The notes beneath the pieces were generated by a model, which ran no database searches, was not told the DNA's origin, and worked only from the letters and a program-made list of their open reading frames with translations. From positions 186,001 through 250,000 of the forward strand of contig LCZK01000009.1 in the NCBI GenBank assembly GCA_001025035.1: 64,000 nucleotides of DNA, given 5' to 3'. This document shows, in pieces, positions 17,949 through 26,286 of this stretch. Made by a program: the position numbers and the translations under genes. Each line of letters starts with the position of its first letter. Position 1 is the first letter of the stretch. This DNA is from Actinobacteria bacterium IMCC26207 (GTDB lineage Bacteria; Actinomycetota; Acidimicrobiia; Acidimicrobiales; Microtrichaceae).

Positions 17949-18398
17949 CTAGTCGCAGCCCTCAATCCAGATCTCACCGTCGGATCGGAGTTCCTTCTTC
18001 CAGATCCAGCCCTCGGCTTTGACTCGGTCGATCAAAGCCGCCGCCGCTTGGAACGCAGCATCACGGTGCACTGATACAGCCACAATCACCACTGCCGGAT
18101 CTCCCACTTCAACCCGGCCCACACGGTGAACCGCCAGAGCGGCGCCAAGGTCAAACTCAATGGCCACCTCGGTTGCAAAGCGGTGCAATTGACTGGCCGC
18201 TCGATCCTCCCAAGCCTCGTACTCCAGAGCTAGTACCTGGTGCCCGTGATTTGGTGACCGAACCGTCCCTTCAAAGACGACGATTCCGCCGCAATCATCT
18301 CGGCGCACAGAATCCACCAGCGCCGCTGCATTCAACGGATCCGATTCAATACCCGACACAATCTTGGGGGTAGCTGGAGCATCTCCACGAGCATTCAT
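17949..18398 (-). CDS. moaE: Molybdopterin synthase catalytic subunit MoaE
   Basis: A 149-residue MoaE. Family blocks are CGGIVVFEGTVR, LALEYEAW, VHRVGRVEVGD, SVHRDAAFQAAAALIDRVK and the active-site WIWKKE. MoaE transfers sulphur from thiocarboxylated MoaD to cyclic pyranopterin monophosphate, giving molybdopterin. Its ATG overlaps the end of the moaD-mogA gene (ATGA), so the two are translationally coupled. It is the last gene of the MOSC-moaA-moaD/mogA-moaE operon and ends 14 bp from the convergent SDR gene. Confidence 0.95.
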   Translation of the reverse strand: MNARGDAPATPKIVSGIESDPLNAAALVDSVRRDDCGGIVVFEGTVRSPNHGHQVLALEYEAWEDRAASQLHRFATEVAIEFDLGAALAVHRVGRVEVGDPAVVIVAVSVHRDAAFQAAAALIDRVKAEGWIWKKELRSDGEIWIEGCD

Positions 18399-19144
18399 GG
18401 CTCACCGCTGCGTGCTGTCTCACATGCGTGACCAAGTATGTGAACCACTGCTTCAAGGCTCTCGGTTGCTCCGCGTACCGACCCCGGAAGGTTGAGCAGA
18501 ATTGTGCGACCCCGCCGGCCAGCAACCTGTCGCGACAACGCTGCTAGCGGCGTGTGTTCCAAGCCTGCGGCTCGCATCAACTCAGTGATCCCCGGAGCTT
18601 CGACATCAAGTATCTGCCTTGTGGCTTCTGGGGTGACGTCTCGACGCGCTAGGCCCGTACCGCCATTGGTGAGGATGAGATCCACTTGGTCCCCCTCGCA
18701 CCATTCAGTCAGTATGCGCAAGATTTCGGATCGGTCATCGGCCACCACTGCACGAAGCACAACAGTTGCCTCCATTCGACTGGTGGCCACTGCTTCTACT
18801 GCCGGGCCCGTCAGATCCTCATACTCTCCGGCGAATGCCCTGTCCGAAACGGTCAGGACTGCAACGCGGAGTTCGGGCCCTGCCTGTGCTGTCACATGAT
18901 CAGACCCTCCCGAAACGGGGGGAAGGATTGCCAACTCAGCACCCGCGGAAGCTGTCGCGTACTCGAAGCGATGCACCAGCACGTCGTCAACTACGACCGA
19001 GCAGCTTGCACACAACTCGGCAAACTCGGGGCCAAAGAGTTGTTCAGCCTGGATAAGCACCTCTGCAACGGTGGTTCCAGAAATCTCTGCGCTGCGGGTG
19101 CCAGCAAGTTCGCGTGCTCGAGCAAACAGCAGCACCTGCGTCAT
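18395..19144 (-). CDS. MoaD-MogA fusion protein (molybdopterin synthase small subunit fused to adenylyltransferase)
   Basis: Residues 1-80 form a MoaD ubiquitin-like domain ending in the canonical Gly-Gly (ILPPVSGG, Gly79-Gly80). Residues 92-249 form a MogA/MoaB domain (LRVAVLTVSDRAFAGEYED, then LTNGGTGLARRDVTPEAT), which adenylates molybdopterin. In separate MoaD proteins the C-terminal Gly-Gly is free and becomes a thiocarboxylate, so this fusion needs processing or an alternative product. A GTG codon at 18895 (Val84), 9 bases after GGGAGGG, could start a separate MogA. The fusion has no stop or frameshift. It is in operon with moaA (43 bp upstream) and moaE (ATGA overlap). Confidence 0.9.
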   Translation of the reverse strand: MTQVLLFARARELAGTRSAEISGTTVAEVLIQAEQLFGPEFAELCASCSVVVDDVLVHRFEYATASAGAELAILPPVSGGSDHVTAQAGPELRVAVLTVSDRAFAGEYEDLTGPAVEAVATSRMEATVVLRAVVADDRSEILRILTEWCEGDQVDLILTNGGTGLARRDVTPEATRQILDVEAPGITELMRAAGLEHTPLAALSRQVAGRRGRTILLNLPGSVRGATESLEAVVHILGHACETARSGEP

Positions 19145-19187
19145 AGCTCTGGCCTAACAGGTTTCAATTCGCCACACATAAGGCCCT

Positions 19188-20171
19188 CTATCCACCGATT
19201 CGCGACATCAGGCGCACGGGTTGTTCAAACTCTGGCTGACCAATCGCATGGCCAGGACCCTTGAGAGCAACTGCAGAACAGATCAATTCAGCGAGTTCTT
19301 CTGGCGAAGCTCCCGCTCGCAGGGGGGTCCTCAGATCAGTCTCGGTATGCGCAAACAAGCAGGTTCGCAAGAATCCGTCCGAGGTAAGCCGCAGACGATC
19401 GCACTGCTCACAGAACGGCTCAGTCACGCTAGAAATCACACCCACACGACCGGGTGAACCATCAACAAAGCTGTAGCTCGCAGCTGGTTCTGAGCCTCGA
19501 CTCATGCCAACAAGCGGGTAGGCGGCATCAATGCGGCGCAGAATCTCGGCGGAAGACAAGACCTTCTGCGAGTTCCACGTGTTACCTGCCCCAAGTGGCA
19601 TGTTCTCGATAAAGCGGACATCACAATCCGTTCGGCGAGCGAATTGAACAAAGGCCAGAATCTCGTCCTCGTTTGTTCCAGCGATCATCACACAATTCAC
19701 CTTCACTGGTGTGAGCCCAGCTTCTTGTGCAGCAGTTATTCCCTCGAGCACTTTGCACAGGGCATCTCGGCGAGTCATCTCTGCGAACCGGTGAGCATTC
19801 AGTGAATCCAAACTGATATTCACTCGATCCAGTCCTGCTGTAGCCAAACTTTTTGCATGGCGAGCAAGCGTGGTGCCGTTCGTGGTGAGCGACAGGTCCT
19901 CAAGGCCCAGTTGGGAAAGCCCAGCAACCAACTGATCAAGATGCGGTCGCATCAAGGGCTCACCACCGGTTAAACGAACGGATCGAATTCCAAGGTCAAC
20001 CAAAACCTGCGAGAGCTTCAGGATCTCTTCAAAGCTCAGTTGCTGATCTGGGGCGATCCAATCGAGTCCGTCCTCTGGCATGCAGTAGGTGCAACGAAGA
20101 TCGCAGCGATCAGTCACTGAAATACGCAGGTCTCGCGCAACGCGCCCGTAGCGATCAATCAGCAAAGTCAC
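19188..20171 (-). CDS. moaA: GTP 3',8-cyclase MoaA
   Basis: A radical-SAM enzyme of 327 residues for the first step of molybdenum-cofactor synthesis. The SAM-cluster motif is Cys23-x3-Cys27-x2-Cys30 (DRCDLRCTYC). The second 4Fe-4S cluster uses Cys254, Cys257 and Cys271 (FCEQCDRLRLTSDGFLRTC). RLTGGEPLMRP, the SAM-binding glycine motif, is present. The C-terminus ends in the catalytically important Gly-Gly (SRIGG). The start is GTG 20171. A 6-bp hairpin (GAGTTC/GAACTC, 20186-20201) lies just upstream. It forms one operon with the MOSC, moaD-mogA and moaE genes. Confidence 0.96.
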   Translation of the reverse strand: MTLLIDRYGRVARDLRISVTDRCDLRCTYCMPEDGLDWIAPDQQLSFEEILKLSQVLVDLGIRSVRLTGGEPLMRPHLDQLVAGLSQLGLEDLSLTTNGTTLARHAKSLATAGLDRVNISLDSLNAHRFAEMTRRDALCKVLEGITAAQEAGLTPVKVNCVMIAGTNEDEILAFVQFARRTDCDVRFIENMPLGAGNTWNSQKVLSSAEILRRIDAAYPLVGMSRGSEPAASYSFVDGSPGRVGVISSVTEPFCEQCDRLRLTSDGFLRTCLFAHTETDLRTPLRAGASPEELAELICSAVALKGPGHAIGQPEFEQPVRLMSRIGG

Positions 20172-20210
20172 TTGCCTACCCTAGCGAGTTCCCAAGAACT
20201 CTCAGCTCGC

Positions 20211-20993
20211 TCAGTCCTCTAACTCGATTTCATCACCGATGCTGACCACTCCCGCTTCCAGAACGTTTGCATAGGCACCAAGGTGATTCGGAAACGCAGG
20301 ATGCAACTCAGTCATTGCATGAAACAACCCTGGCTCAGAGTTGAGCTCAGGCTGCGCCCGAAGCGGCATGGCGCATCTGACCGTGGGTTGCGAAATTTCG
20401 AGCAGAAGGGTTGCGCCAATGCGCATCCTCCGGCCAAGCCAATCATCTTCCAAGAATGCTTCGCCCGGCACATCCAAAATAAGGTTTGGACGGAACCGCC
20501 TCGCATCGAAGTTGAGGTCTGGTCGCAACTCAGCGCAGCCCTCCAAGGTCCTGCGCGTCAGCAGGTGAACGGCAGCAAGATCGAGAAAGGTTCCAGCGGG
20601 AATCGGAATCTGAAAGTACTCGGCTGCGTCATTCGTGGGCTCAAAGGTCATTTCATAGGCCAAGGGTTCATCGCCAGCAGAGGACTCAAGTTGGCCAATC
20701 GCCCGTAAGGCAACCTTGCGTCCAAGCCAAGCCGATAACACGCTGTCCACAGATGGGTCATCAAAGCTCATCTCGCCGTGTCCGGGAATGCTGAAACCAG
20801 AGTCATTCGCAGTGGCCATCAACATGTCTGCTGCCCGCTTGGCAGAGAGCACCCGCTGAGATTCCAGATCGATGACTGCTCGCTCACGATCACCGACTAC
20901 CCCAGTGGCTTGGACTGTGATCGTGGAAACCTCGAGTCCCTGAAATGACTTGACCGGGTATCGCAGACAGGACTCAACCGTTCCGAGAATCAC
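20211..20993 (-). CDS. MOSC domain protein
   Basis: A 260-residue protein with an N-terminal MOSC beta-barrel (LRYPVKSFQGLEVSTITVQ, then GVVGDRERAVIDLES) and a C-terminal MOSC domain. The conserved block is FRPNLILDVPG, followed by ISQPTVRCAMP, whose Cys is the position expected to contact molybdenum or sulphur. MOSC proteins bind or sulphurate the molybdenum cofactor, and some act as N-hydroxylated-compound reductases like mARC/YcbX. It is the first gene of the moa operon. The GTG start at 20993 is preceded by AGGAG and by three tandem repeats that form a chain of overlapping mini-ORFs. Confidence 0.88.
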   Translation of the reverse strand: MILGTVESCLRYPVKSFQGLEVSTITVQATGVVGDRERAVIDLESQRVLSAKRAADMLMATANDSGFSIPGHGEMSFDDPSVDSVLSAWLGRKVALRAIGQLESSAGDEPLAYEMTFEPTNDAAEYFQIPIPAGTFLDLAAVHLLTRRTLEGCAELRPDLNFDARRFRPNLILDVPGEAFLEDDWLGRRMRIGATLLLEISQPTVRCAMPLRAQPELNSEPGLFHAMTELHPAFPNHLGAYANVLEAGVVSIGDEIELED

Positions 20994-21051
20994 TTGCGCT
21001 CTCCTGTTTCACTTGCGCTCTTCCGTTTCATGCTGCGCTCTTCCGTTTCAT
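20990..21051 (-). promoter_or_regulatory. Tandem-repeat leader with two overlapping mini-ORFs upstream of MOSC gene
   Basis: Three direct repeats of 20, 19 and 19 bases end exactly at the MOSC start codon. Each unit begins with ATG or GTG and contains a GGAAGAG or GGAGAG ribosome-binding site. The first ATG (21051) opens a 7-codon ORF (MKRKSAA) whose TGA overlaps the second ATG (21031). The second ORF (MKRKSASETGERK) ends in a TGA that overlaps the MOSC GTG (20993). This is a chain of translationally coupled starts. A leader-peptide role is inferred. Confidence 0.65.
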
Positions 21052-21152
21052 TCAGTGCAGCAAGGTACAGCGCATCCATGTTGATGTACTACCGCGAAGA
21101 TAGACCCTGTTGTGGGCCATATTGGGAGTCGCTGTCCTACGATGATCTCAGT

Positions 21153-22529
21153 ATGACTCCCCAACAGCCCTCCTCGGCAGGACCCGCCTTGCCCACCCCG
21201 GGAACCAGCCTGCGGTCCGGCAAGGTCTGGCGGAACTTCGGAAGAAACCAATCTTGTGTTCCAGCAGTTTGGGAACGGCCCACTACTGAGGAAGAACTCG
21301 TTGCCATTATCCGGCGGGCAGCAGTAACCGGACGAACCGTCAAGGCAGTGGGCTCTGGTCACAGCTACTCCGCAATTGCCTGCACCGACGGTCACCTACT
21401 TGACCTATCGGACTACTCCCGAGTGCTGCACGTGGATCGCAGCACTGGCCTAGTTACTGCTCAAGCCGGCATCCCACTGTGGCGACTCAGTGAAGAACTT
21501 GCAGCCCACGGCCTTGCCCTAGAGGTGCTCGGCGACATCAACTACCAGTCCATAGCTGGGGCGATATCGACTGGAACCCACGGACCTGGAATCAAGTTCT
21601 CGAACCTGTCGAGCAGTGTGCGCGCCATGCGGCTCATTGCCGGAGACGGAACCGTTTTGGAGTGCTCAGCTGAACTCCACCCGGAAGTGTTTTCGGCTGC
21701 TCGAGTCGGCCTTGGTGCACTTGGGATGTTGTCTACCGTCACCATCCAAGCAGTACCCGCATTCAACTTGCATGCAGTTGAAGAGCCCCTTGCCATGGAC
21801 CGCATCTTGAGCGACCTTGATGACCTCATCGACAACAACGATCACTTCGGATTTTTTTGGTTCCCCGGCTCAAAGCTTGCCCTTACCAAACGCAGCCGGC
21901 GCACCCAAGAACCAATTCGGCCCCGGACCAAATCAGCAAAATGGTTCGAGGAGGTCCTCGTTGATAACTACATCTACGGTGCCGCCTGCAAAGTAGCCCG
22001 ACGGTTTCCGCCAGCTGCAAAAACCATTGTTTCCATCGCTAGCCAAAAATCTGCACACGACTGGATAGATCGAAGCGATCGGGTGTTCGCCACTCCCCGC
22101 CTAGTTCGGGTTATCGAGATGGAATACTCCATCCCGCGCGAAGCCTTTCCCGAGGCCTTCACCCGCCTTGGGCGACTCATCGACAGCATCGGCACACCCA
22201 TCACTGTTCCCGTTGAGATTCGTTGGTCCGCTGGGGACAACATCCCCCTGAGCCATGCCTCGGGCCGGGACTCGGCCTACATTGCCGCACATATGTTTCG
22301 TGGCGAACCCTACGATCAATATTTTCAAGGCGTGGAGAAGATTATGAGCGACTACCAAGGTCGGCCTCACTGGGGCAAGCTCCACTTCCAGAATGCCGAG
22401 ACGCTCGCCCCGCGCTACCCGCAGTGGGATGAGTTCCAGGCCATACGTAAACGTATGGACCCAGACGGGCGGTTCCGTAACCCGTATACCGATCGCGTGC
22501 TCGGCCTTGTCGATCAGGGTCCGTCGTGA
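21153..22529 (+). CDS. FAD-dependent aldonolactone oxidase (D-arabinono-1,4-lactone / L-gulonolactone oxidase family)
   Basis: A 458-residue vanillyl-alcohol-oxidase-type flavoenzyme. The FAD domain contains VGSGHSYSAIACTDG, whose His is the covalent FAD attachment site in gulonolactone and arabinonolactone oxidases. GAISTGTHGPG follows. The C-terminal ALO domain contains HWGKLHF, with residues conserved in this group. It oxidises an aldonolactone to an ascorbate-type product or, in related enzymes, a sugar alcohol such as xylitol. I chose ATG 21153 (MTPQQPS); the frame is open upstream to 20994, but that part is the antisense of the MOSC leader repeats. It is followed by a PLP enzyme 28 bp downstream. 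Confidence 0.87.
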   Translation: MTPQQPSSAGPALPTPGTSLRSGKVWRNFGRNQSCVPAVWERPTTEEELVAIIRRAAVTGRTVKAVGSGHSYSAIACTDGHLLDLSDYSRVLHVDRSTGLVTAQAGIPLWRLSEELAAHGLALEVLGDINYQSIAGAISTGTHGPGIKFSNLSSSVRAMRLIAGDGTVLECSAELHPEVFSAARVGLGALGMLSTVTIQAVPAFNLHAVEEPLAMDRILSDLDDLIDNNDHFGFFWFPGSKLALTKRSRRTQEPIRPRTKSAKWFEEVLVDNYIYGAACKVARRFPPAAKTIVSIASQKSAHDWIDRSDRVFATPRLVRVIEMEYSIPREAFPEAFTRLGRLIDSIGTPITVPVEIRWSAGDNIPLSHASGRDSAYIAAHMFRGEPYDQYFQGVEKIMSDYQGRPHWGKLHFQNAETLAPRYPQWDEFQAIRKRMDPDGRFRNPYTDRVLGLVDQGPS

Positions 22530-22557
22530 TGAGGTGCCGTCGCGAAGGGGTTGTGTG

Positions 22558-23571
22558 ATGTCTGAGGCCGCTCGCAGCTTCTTGGCTGCTCAACCCAGAG
22601 TCATACTCGGTCACTGGCCCACGCCATTACAACCATGTGATCGGCTGAGCGAACAGCTTGGTGGTCCACGAATCTGGTTGAAACGAGACGATTGCTCCGG
22701 CCTCGCAATCGGCGGCAACAAGACTCGCAAGCTTGAGTTCTTGCTCGGCAAGGCACTCGCTGAGGGTTGCGATGGGGTCATCACCTTTGGAGCTCTGCAA
22801 TCAAATCACGCTCGCCAAACTGCCGCTGCCTGCGCCAAATTAGGACTGAGCTGCGACCTCATCCTGACTCGCGCCGTGCCCCGCTCCGATGAGTTCTATA
22901 CCGGCTCAGGCAACGTGTTACTCGACCGACTCTTGGGAGCGCATCTACATATTGTTGAAGATTCAGATGCTGCATTTGAGAAATTTGCCGAGCTGTATGA
23001 GGCTGCTCAAGAGTCGGGGCGAAGTCTCTTTGGGATTGTGCCAGGCGGTTCGGACTCCACTGGGGTGCTGGGCTATGTGCAGGGAACGCTCGAGCTGGCA
23101 GAGCAGGTGACGGCCTTGGGTTTAGATCTGGATTCCATCTTGGTGGCTGCAAGTACCGCTGGCACTGCAGCGGGAATCGTTCTGGGCGCAGAGATTGCCA
23201 ACTTGAACGCTCAGGTTCGAGTCGCTTGTGTCTACGAGCCCGCCTCTGTCACGGGGGCTGAACTCGACTCTTTAGTGGCGGCAACTGCAGCAGACCTTGG
23301 CTGCGCGATTGCAGATCGGAGCACGTGGTCGGTGAGCGATGCACCCCTCGGTGAGGGATACGGCATTCCTACACATGCGGGGCAAGCCGCAATAGAGCTG
23401 CTCGCTACCACCGAAGGAGTACTCCTCGATCCGGTGTATACGGGCAAAGCATTTGGATACCTGCTCGATCTGATTACGCAGGGTCAGCTCGACGAGCAAC
23501 GCGATGTAGTTTTTGTCCATACCGGGGGCAGCCCAGGGCTGTTCGCCTATGGCCCAATTTTTGCGGAGTAA
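22558..23571 (+). CDS. D-cysteine desulfhydrase / ACC deaminase family PLP enzyme
   Basis: A 337-residue fold-type II PLP enzyme. The lysine motif is AIGGNKTRKLEFLLG, with the PLP-bound Lys in GGNK. GALQSNHARQTAAACAKLGL is the substrate-loop region and VFVHTGGSPGLFAYGP the C-terminal signature. The family includes D-cysteine desulfhydrase (D-Cys to pyruvate, H2S and ammonia) and 1-aminocyclopropane-1-carboxylate deaminase; the sequence alone does not separate them securely. The start is ATG 22558 with GAAGGGG upstream. It is on the same strand as, and 28 bp after, the lactone oxidase. Confidence 0.88.
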   Translation: MSEAARSFLAAQPRVILGHWPTPLQPCDRLSEQLGGPRIWLKRDDCSGLAIGGNKTRKLEFLLGKALAEGCDGVITFGALQSNHARQTAAACAKLGLSCDLILTRAVPRSDEFYTGSGNVLLDRLLGAHLHIVEDSDAAFEKFAELYEAAQESGRSLFGIVPGGSDSTGVLGYVQGTLELAEQVTALGLDLDSILVAASTAGTAAGIVLGAEIANLNAQVRVACVYEPASVTGAELDSLVAATAADLGCAIADRSTWSVSDAPLGEGYGIPTHAGQAAIELLATTEGVLLDPVYTGKAFGYLLDLITQGQLDEQRDVVFVHTGGSPGLFAYGPIFAE

Positions 23572-23607
23572 CCCTGCGCTCTAGACTGAACGAGTCGTCG
23601 AGTTCGA

Positions 23608-24789
23608 CTACTGGTCTAACTCGACCGTAATTGCTGCTGCCATATCTGCGGCACGCGCCCGAGCAACCTCGAGGCTCTGATCCGCAGCGATGCATACTGC
23701 GAGGCGGCGACTGCCCTCACACTTCGGCTTTGCAAACAGTCGAATCTGCGATTCAGGTTCTGCGAGCGCACCCTCGAGTCCAACGAATCTTGGGATGCCC
23801 GTTCCGTGACCAAGGATGGGCACCGAGGCTGCGGGGATGCGAAGTTCAACCTGTGGCACCGGCAGGCCCAAAATGGCTCGTGCATGCAGGGCAAACTCGC
23901 TCATATTGAGACTGGCTAACGTCACCAAGCCAGTGTCATGCGGGCGGGGGCTTACTTCAGAAAAGATGATCTCATCGCCGCGCACAAAGAGTTCAACGCC
24001 AAAGATTCCCCAACCCCCAAGGCTCGAGACAACCCGCTTTGCAATCTCTTGTGCTTGCTGCCAAGCCAGCTCGGACATTGCTGCGGGCTGCCAAGATTCC
24101 CGGTAGTCGCCATCTTGTTGAATGTGGCCAATTGGTGGACAACATTGCATGCCGTTTACGGCCGACACTGTAAGCACGGTGATCTCATAATCAAACGGGA
24201 TGAACCCTTCGAGGATGCAGCGGCCAGCCCCGCTGCGGCCACCTTGTTGCGCGTACTCCCAGGCCGGAGCCAGGTCCGAGGCGCTTCGCAGCACGCTCTG
24301 GCCTTTCCCGCTTGAGGACATGATCGGCTTCAGAACCGAGGGAAACCCGATTTGCTCCGAGGCCTCAGTGAGTTCGGCTTCAGTCTCTACGAAGCAGTAC
24401 GGCGAGGTTGCAATCTCTAGCTCCTCGGCTACGAATCTTCGGATCCCCTCGCGGTTCATGGTGAGATGCGCCGCCCGCGCTGTAGGCACAATCCGATACC
24501 CCTCAGCCTCGAGTTGCAACAGAACGTCGGTGGCAATCGCCTCGATCTCGGGAACAATCAGATCTGGTCGCTCAAGCTCAACCACTCTGCGAAGTTCGGC
24601 CCCGTCGAGCATGGAAAACACGTGGCTTCGATGTGCGACCTGCATTGCAGGCGCGTGCGCATAGCGGTCACAGGCAATGACCTCGCAGCCCAGACGTTGC
24701 AACTCGATCGCAACCTCTTTCCCTAACTCTCCTGAGCCGAGGAGCAGGACCCGAGTGGCGGATGGAGACAGAGGTGTACCGATTTCCAT
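23608..24789 (-). CDS. purT: Formate-dependent phosphoribosylglycinamide formyltransferase PurT
   Basis: A 393-residue ATP-grasp enzyme. The N-terminal segment [20 protein letters not shown] binds the GAR substrate. [10 protein letters not shown] and the ATP-grasp segments [16 protein letters not shown] and [20 protein letters not shown], with PHDTGLVTL, are diagnostic for PurT. It forms formyl-GAR from GAR, formate and ATP in purine synthesis, without folate. Length matches the family. It is transcribed away from xthA, with a 207-bp intergenic region holding the second copy of the palindromic element. Confidence 0.95.
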   Translation of the reverse strand: MEIGTPLSPSATRVLLLGSGELGKEVAIELQRLGCEVIACDRYAHAPAMQVAHRSHVFSMLDGAELRRVVELERPDLIVPEIEAIATDVLLQLEAEGYRIVPTARAAHLTMNREGIRRFVAEELEIATSPYCFVETEAELTEASEQIGFPSVLKPIMSSSGKGQSVLRSASDLAPAWEYAQQGGRSGAGRCILEGFIPFDYEITVLTVSAVNGMQCCPPIGHIQQDGDYRESWQPAAMSELAWQQAQEIAKRVVSSLGGWGIFGVELFVRGDEIIFSEVSPRPHDTGLVTLASLNMSEFALHARAILGLPVPQVELRIPAASVPILGHGTGIPRFVGLEGALAEPESQIRLFAKPKCEGSRRLAVCIAADQSLEVARARAADMAAAITVELDQ

Positions 24790-24880
24790 TGCAAGGTCGT
24801 AGCACGCAAAGCCTTCCCCTCACCACCCAGGCCGCTACGAGTCCTCCCGCCCTCGCCAAAAACCCAGTTCAAAAACCCCG

Positions 24881-24928
24881 TTTCGTTTTGCGCCTGACCC
24901 CCTCTGGGGGGTCAGGCGCATGACAAAA
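24881..24928. repeat. Dispersed palindromic element, copy 2
   Basis: A perfect 14-bp inverted repeat (24889-24902 and 24907-24920, arm TGCGCCTGACCCCC) with loop TCTG. With its flanks (GTTTCGT on one side, GACAAA on the other) it matches the reverse complement of 7384-7431. It lies between two divergent genes, so it is not a terminator for either. Confidence 0.75.
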
Positions 24929-24996
24929 CTGAGGGAGGGGTGGGGGGAGCGATGTGGGGGTGGGGAACTTCGGTTCATGTCTGACAGAATCGGTTT

Positions 24997-25830
24997 GTGG
25001 CTCTCACTATTGCAACGGTCAACGTCAACGGCATTCGTGCCGCAATCCGAAAAGGCATGCTCGACTGGATTGAGGATGCGGCACCTCAGGTGATCACCTT
25101 GCAAGAGGTCCGGGCACCTGATGACTTGGTCAGCGACCTTCTAGGTGAGGGTTGGTTCATTGCCCATGATGAATGCTCCGCCAAGGGGCGCGCCGGGGTG
25201 GCAATCATCTCTCGGCAACCGATTCATTCGGTTTCATCGCAGCTCGGCGGGTCGGCTTATAACGACTCGGGCCGATGGATTGAAGCAACTATCGACCTTG
25301 CTGCCGGCGATACAGACGACAGTGCAAGCCACACTGCACTCACCGTGATCTCTGCCTATGTTCACACTGGCGATGCCGATGACGCAGATCGGATGGAAGA
25401 GAAGCTCGCCTTTCTGCGCGACGCAATCGGACGCCTGACCGAGCTGCGCTCGGCCGGAGGCCACGTTCTGTTCACGGGCGACCTCAACGTTGCGCATCAC
25501 GAAGTCGACATAAAGAACTGGCGCGGCAACATTGGTCGAGCAGGGTTTCACCCCGATGAACGCGCCTATCTAGACGAGCTCATTGATGAACTTGGATGGG
25601 TCGACCTTGGTCGGTCGCTTGGAGGCGACGGACCCGGTCCGTACACCTGGTGGTCCTACCGCGGTCAAGCGTTTGATAATGACGCTGGGTGGCGAATCGA
25701 TTATCAGATCGCTACCCCCGAGCTTGCAGAACTAGCAGTATCAGCGACGGTGCATCGCTCCGCGACATATGCGGACCGATGGTCAGACCACGCTCCACTC
25801 AGCGTGCAATTCGACTTGCCTGAAGACTGA
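24997..25830 (+). CDS. xthA: Exodeoxyribonuclease III
   Basis: A 277-residue ExoIII/APE-type enzyme. Motifs are ATVNVNGIRAA, LQEVRAP with metal Glu37, GDLNVAHHEVDIKN, then WRIDYQIA and the catalytic SDHAPL at the C-terminus. It cleaves DNA at abasic sites and removes 3' blocking groups in base-excision repair. The start is GTG 24997, with a weak ribosome-binding site; the 207-bp upstream region is shared with purT. It ends 21 bp from the convergent MarR gene. Confidence 0.95.
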   Translation: MALTIATVNVNGIRAAIRKGMLDWIEDAAPQVITLQEVRAPDDLVSDLLGEGWFIAHDECSAKGRAGVAIISRQPIHSVSSQLGGSAYNDSGRWIEATIDLAAGDTDDSASHTALTVISAYVHTGDADDADRMEEKLAFLRDAIGRLTELRSAGGHVLFTGDLNVAHHEVDIKNWRGNIGRAGFHPDERAYLDELIDELGWVDLGRSLGGDGPGPYTWWSYRGQAFDNDAGWRIDYQIATPELAELAVSATVHRSATYADRWSDHAPLSVQFDLPED

Positions 25831-25851
25831 GCAAGCAGCCCGTACTCCCTG

Positions 25852-26286
25852 CTACTCCGAACGGCTGTTTACGGCCGCGTTGAGTGCCTCGATCAACTTC
25901 AGCGCGTCAGAGTCGTTGCCAGGCATGACTAGTTCTGACTCCCAAGCATGCAGTTCTGCATTGACCTTCACGGCTGCAGCAAGGCCATTCGGAGTCAGTT
26001 CCACTACTACGCGGCGACCGTCCATTGGGTCTGGCGAACGCAGCACGAGCCCCGCCGCAACCAAACGATCCAAGGTCAGAGTCATGCCGCCCGTGGTGCG
26101 GCCCAACACGTCGGCAATAGCAGTGGGAGCACTCCTTGATGACTCACTGCGCCGAATTACTCCGAGCACCAAATAGTCAGCCATAGTGAGTCCGGCCGAA
26201 CTAGCGATTCGCTCGAAAACGCTACTGACCGACAGATTCAGCCGGACGATGGAACCAAGCAAGCCATCACCTGATTTGTCAGGCAC
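25852..26286 (-). CDS. MarR family transcriptional regulator
   Basis: About 144 residues with the MarR winged helix: TMADYLVLGVIRRSE, then TAIADVLGRTTGGMTLTLDR and the wing LRSPDPMDGRRVVVELTPNG. It is likely a ligand-responsive repressor. The start is GTG 26286, which overlaps the stop of the amidohydrolase gene by 8 bp; longer frames run inside that gene. It is the last gene of the cupin-amidohydrolase-marR operon, so it probably controls that operon. A 6-8-6 palindrome in front of the cupin gene is a candidate operator. Confidence 0.88.
   Translation of the reverse strand: MPDKSGDGLLGSIVRLNLSVSSVFERIASSAGLTMADYLVLGVIRRSESSRSAPTAIADVLGRTTGGMTLTLDRLVAAGLVLRSPDPMDGRRVVVELTPNGLAAAVKVNAELHAWESELVMPGNDSDALKLIEALNAAVNSRSE

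Noticed and set aside
18880-18920. Possible sequencing frameshift joining separate moaD and mogA genes
   Set aside because: The join is in frame with no homopolymer, and shifting the frame does not yield a MoaD that ends exactly at Gly-Gly. A real fusion is more likely, though resequencing would settle it.
24200-24664. 154-residue open frame inside purT, plus strand
   Set aside because: Antisense of a confident purT; Ser/Arg-rich shadow translation without domain features.
24790-24996. tRNA or other structured RNA in the largest intergenic gap
   Set aside because: Apart from the palindromic element I see no cloverleaf, TTCGA-type T-loop or conserved riboswitch core.
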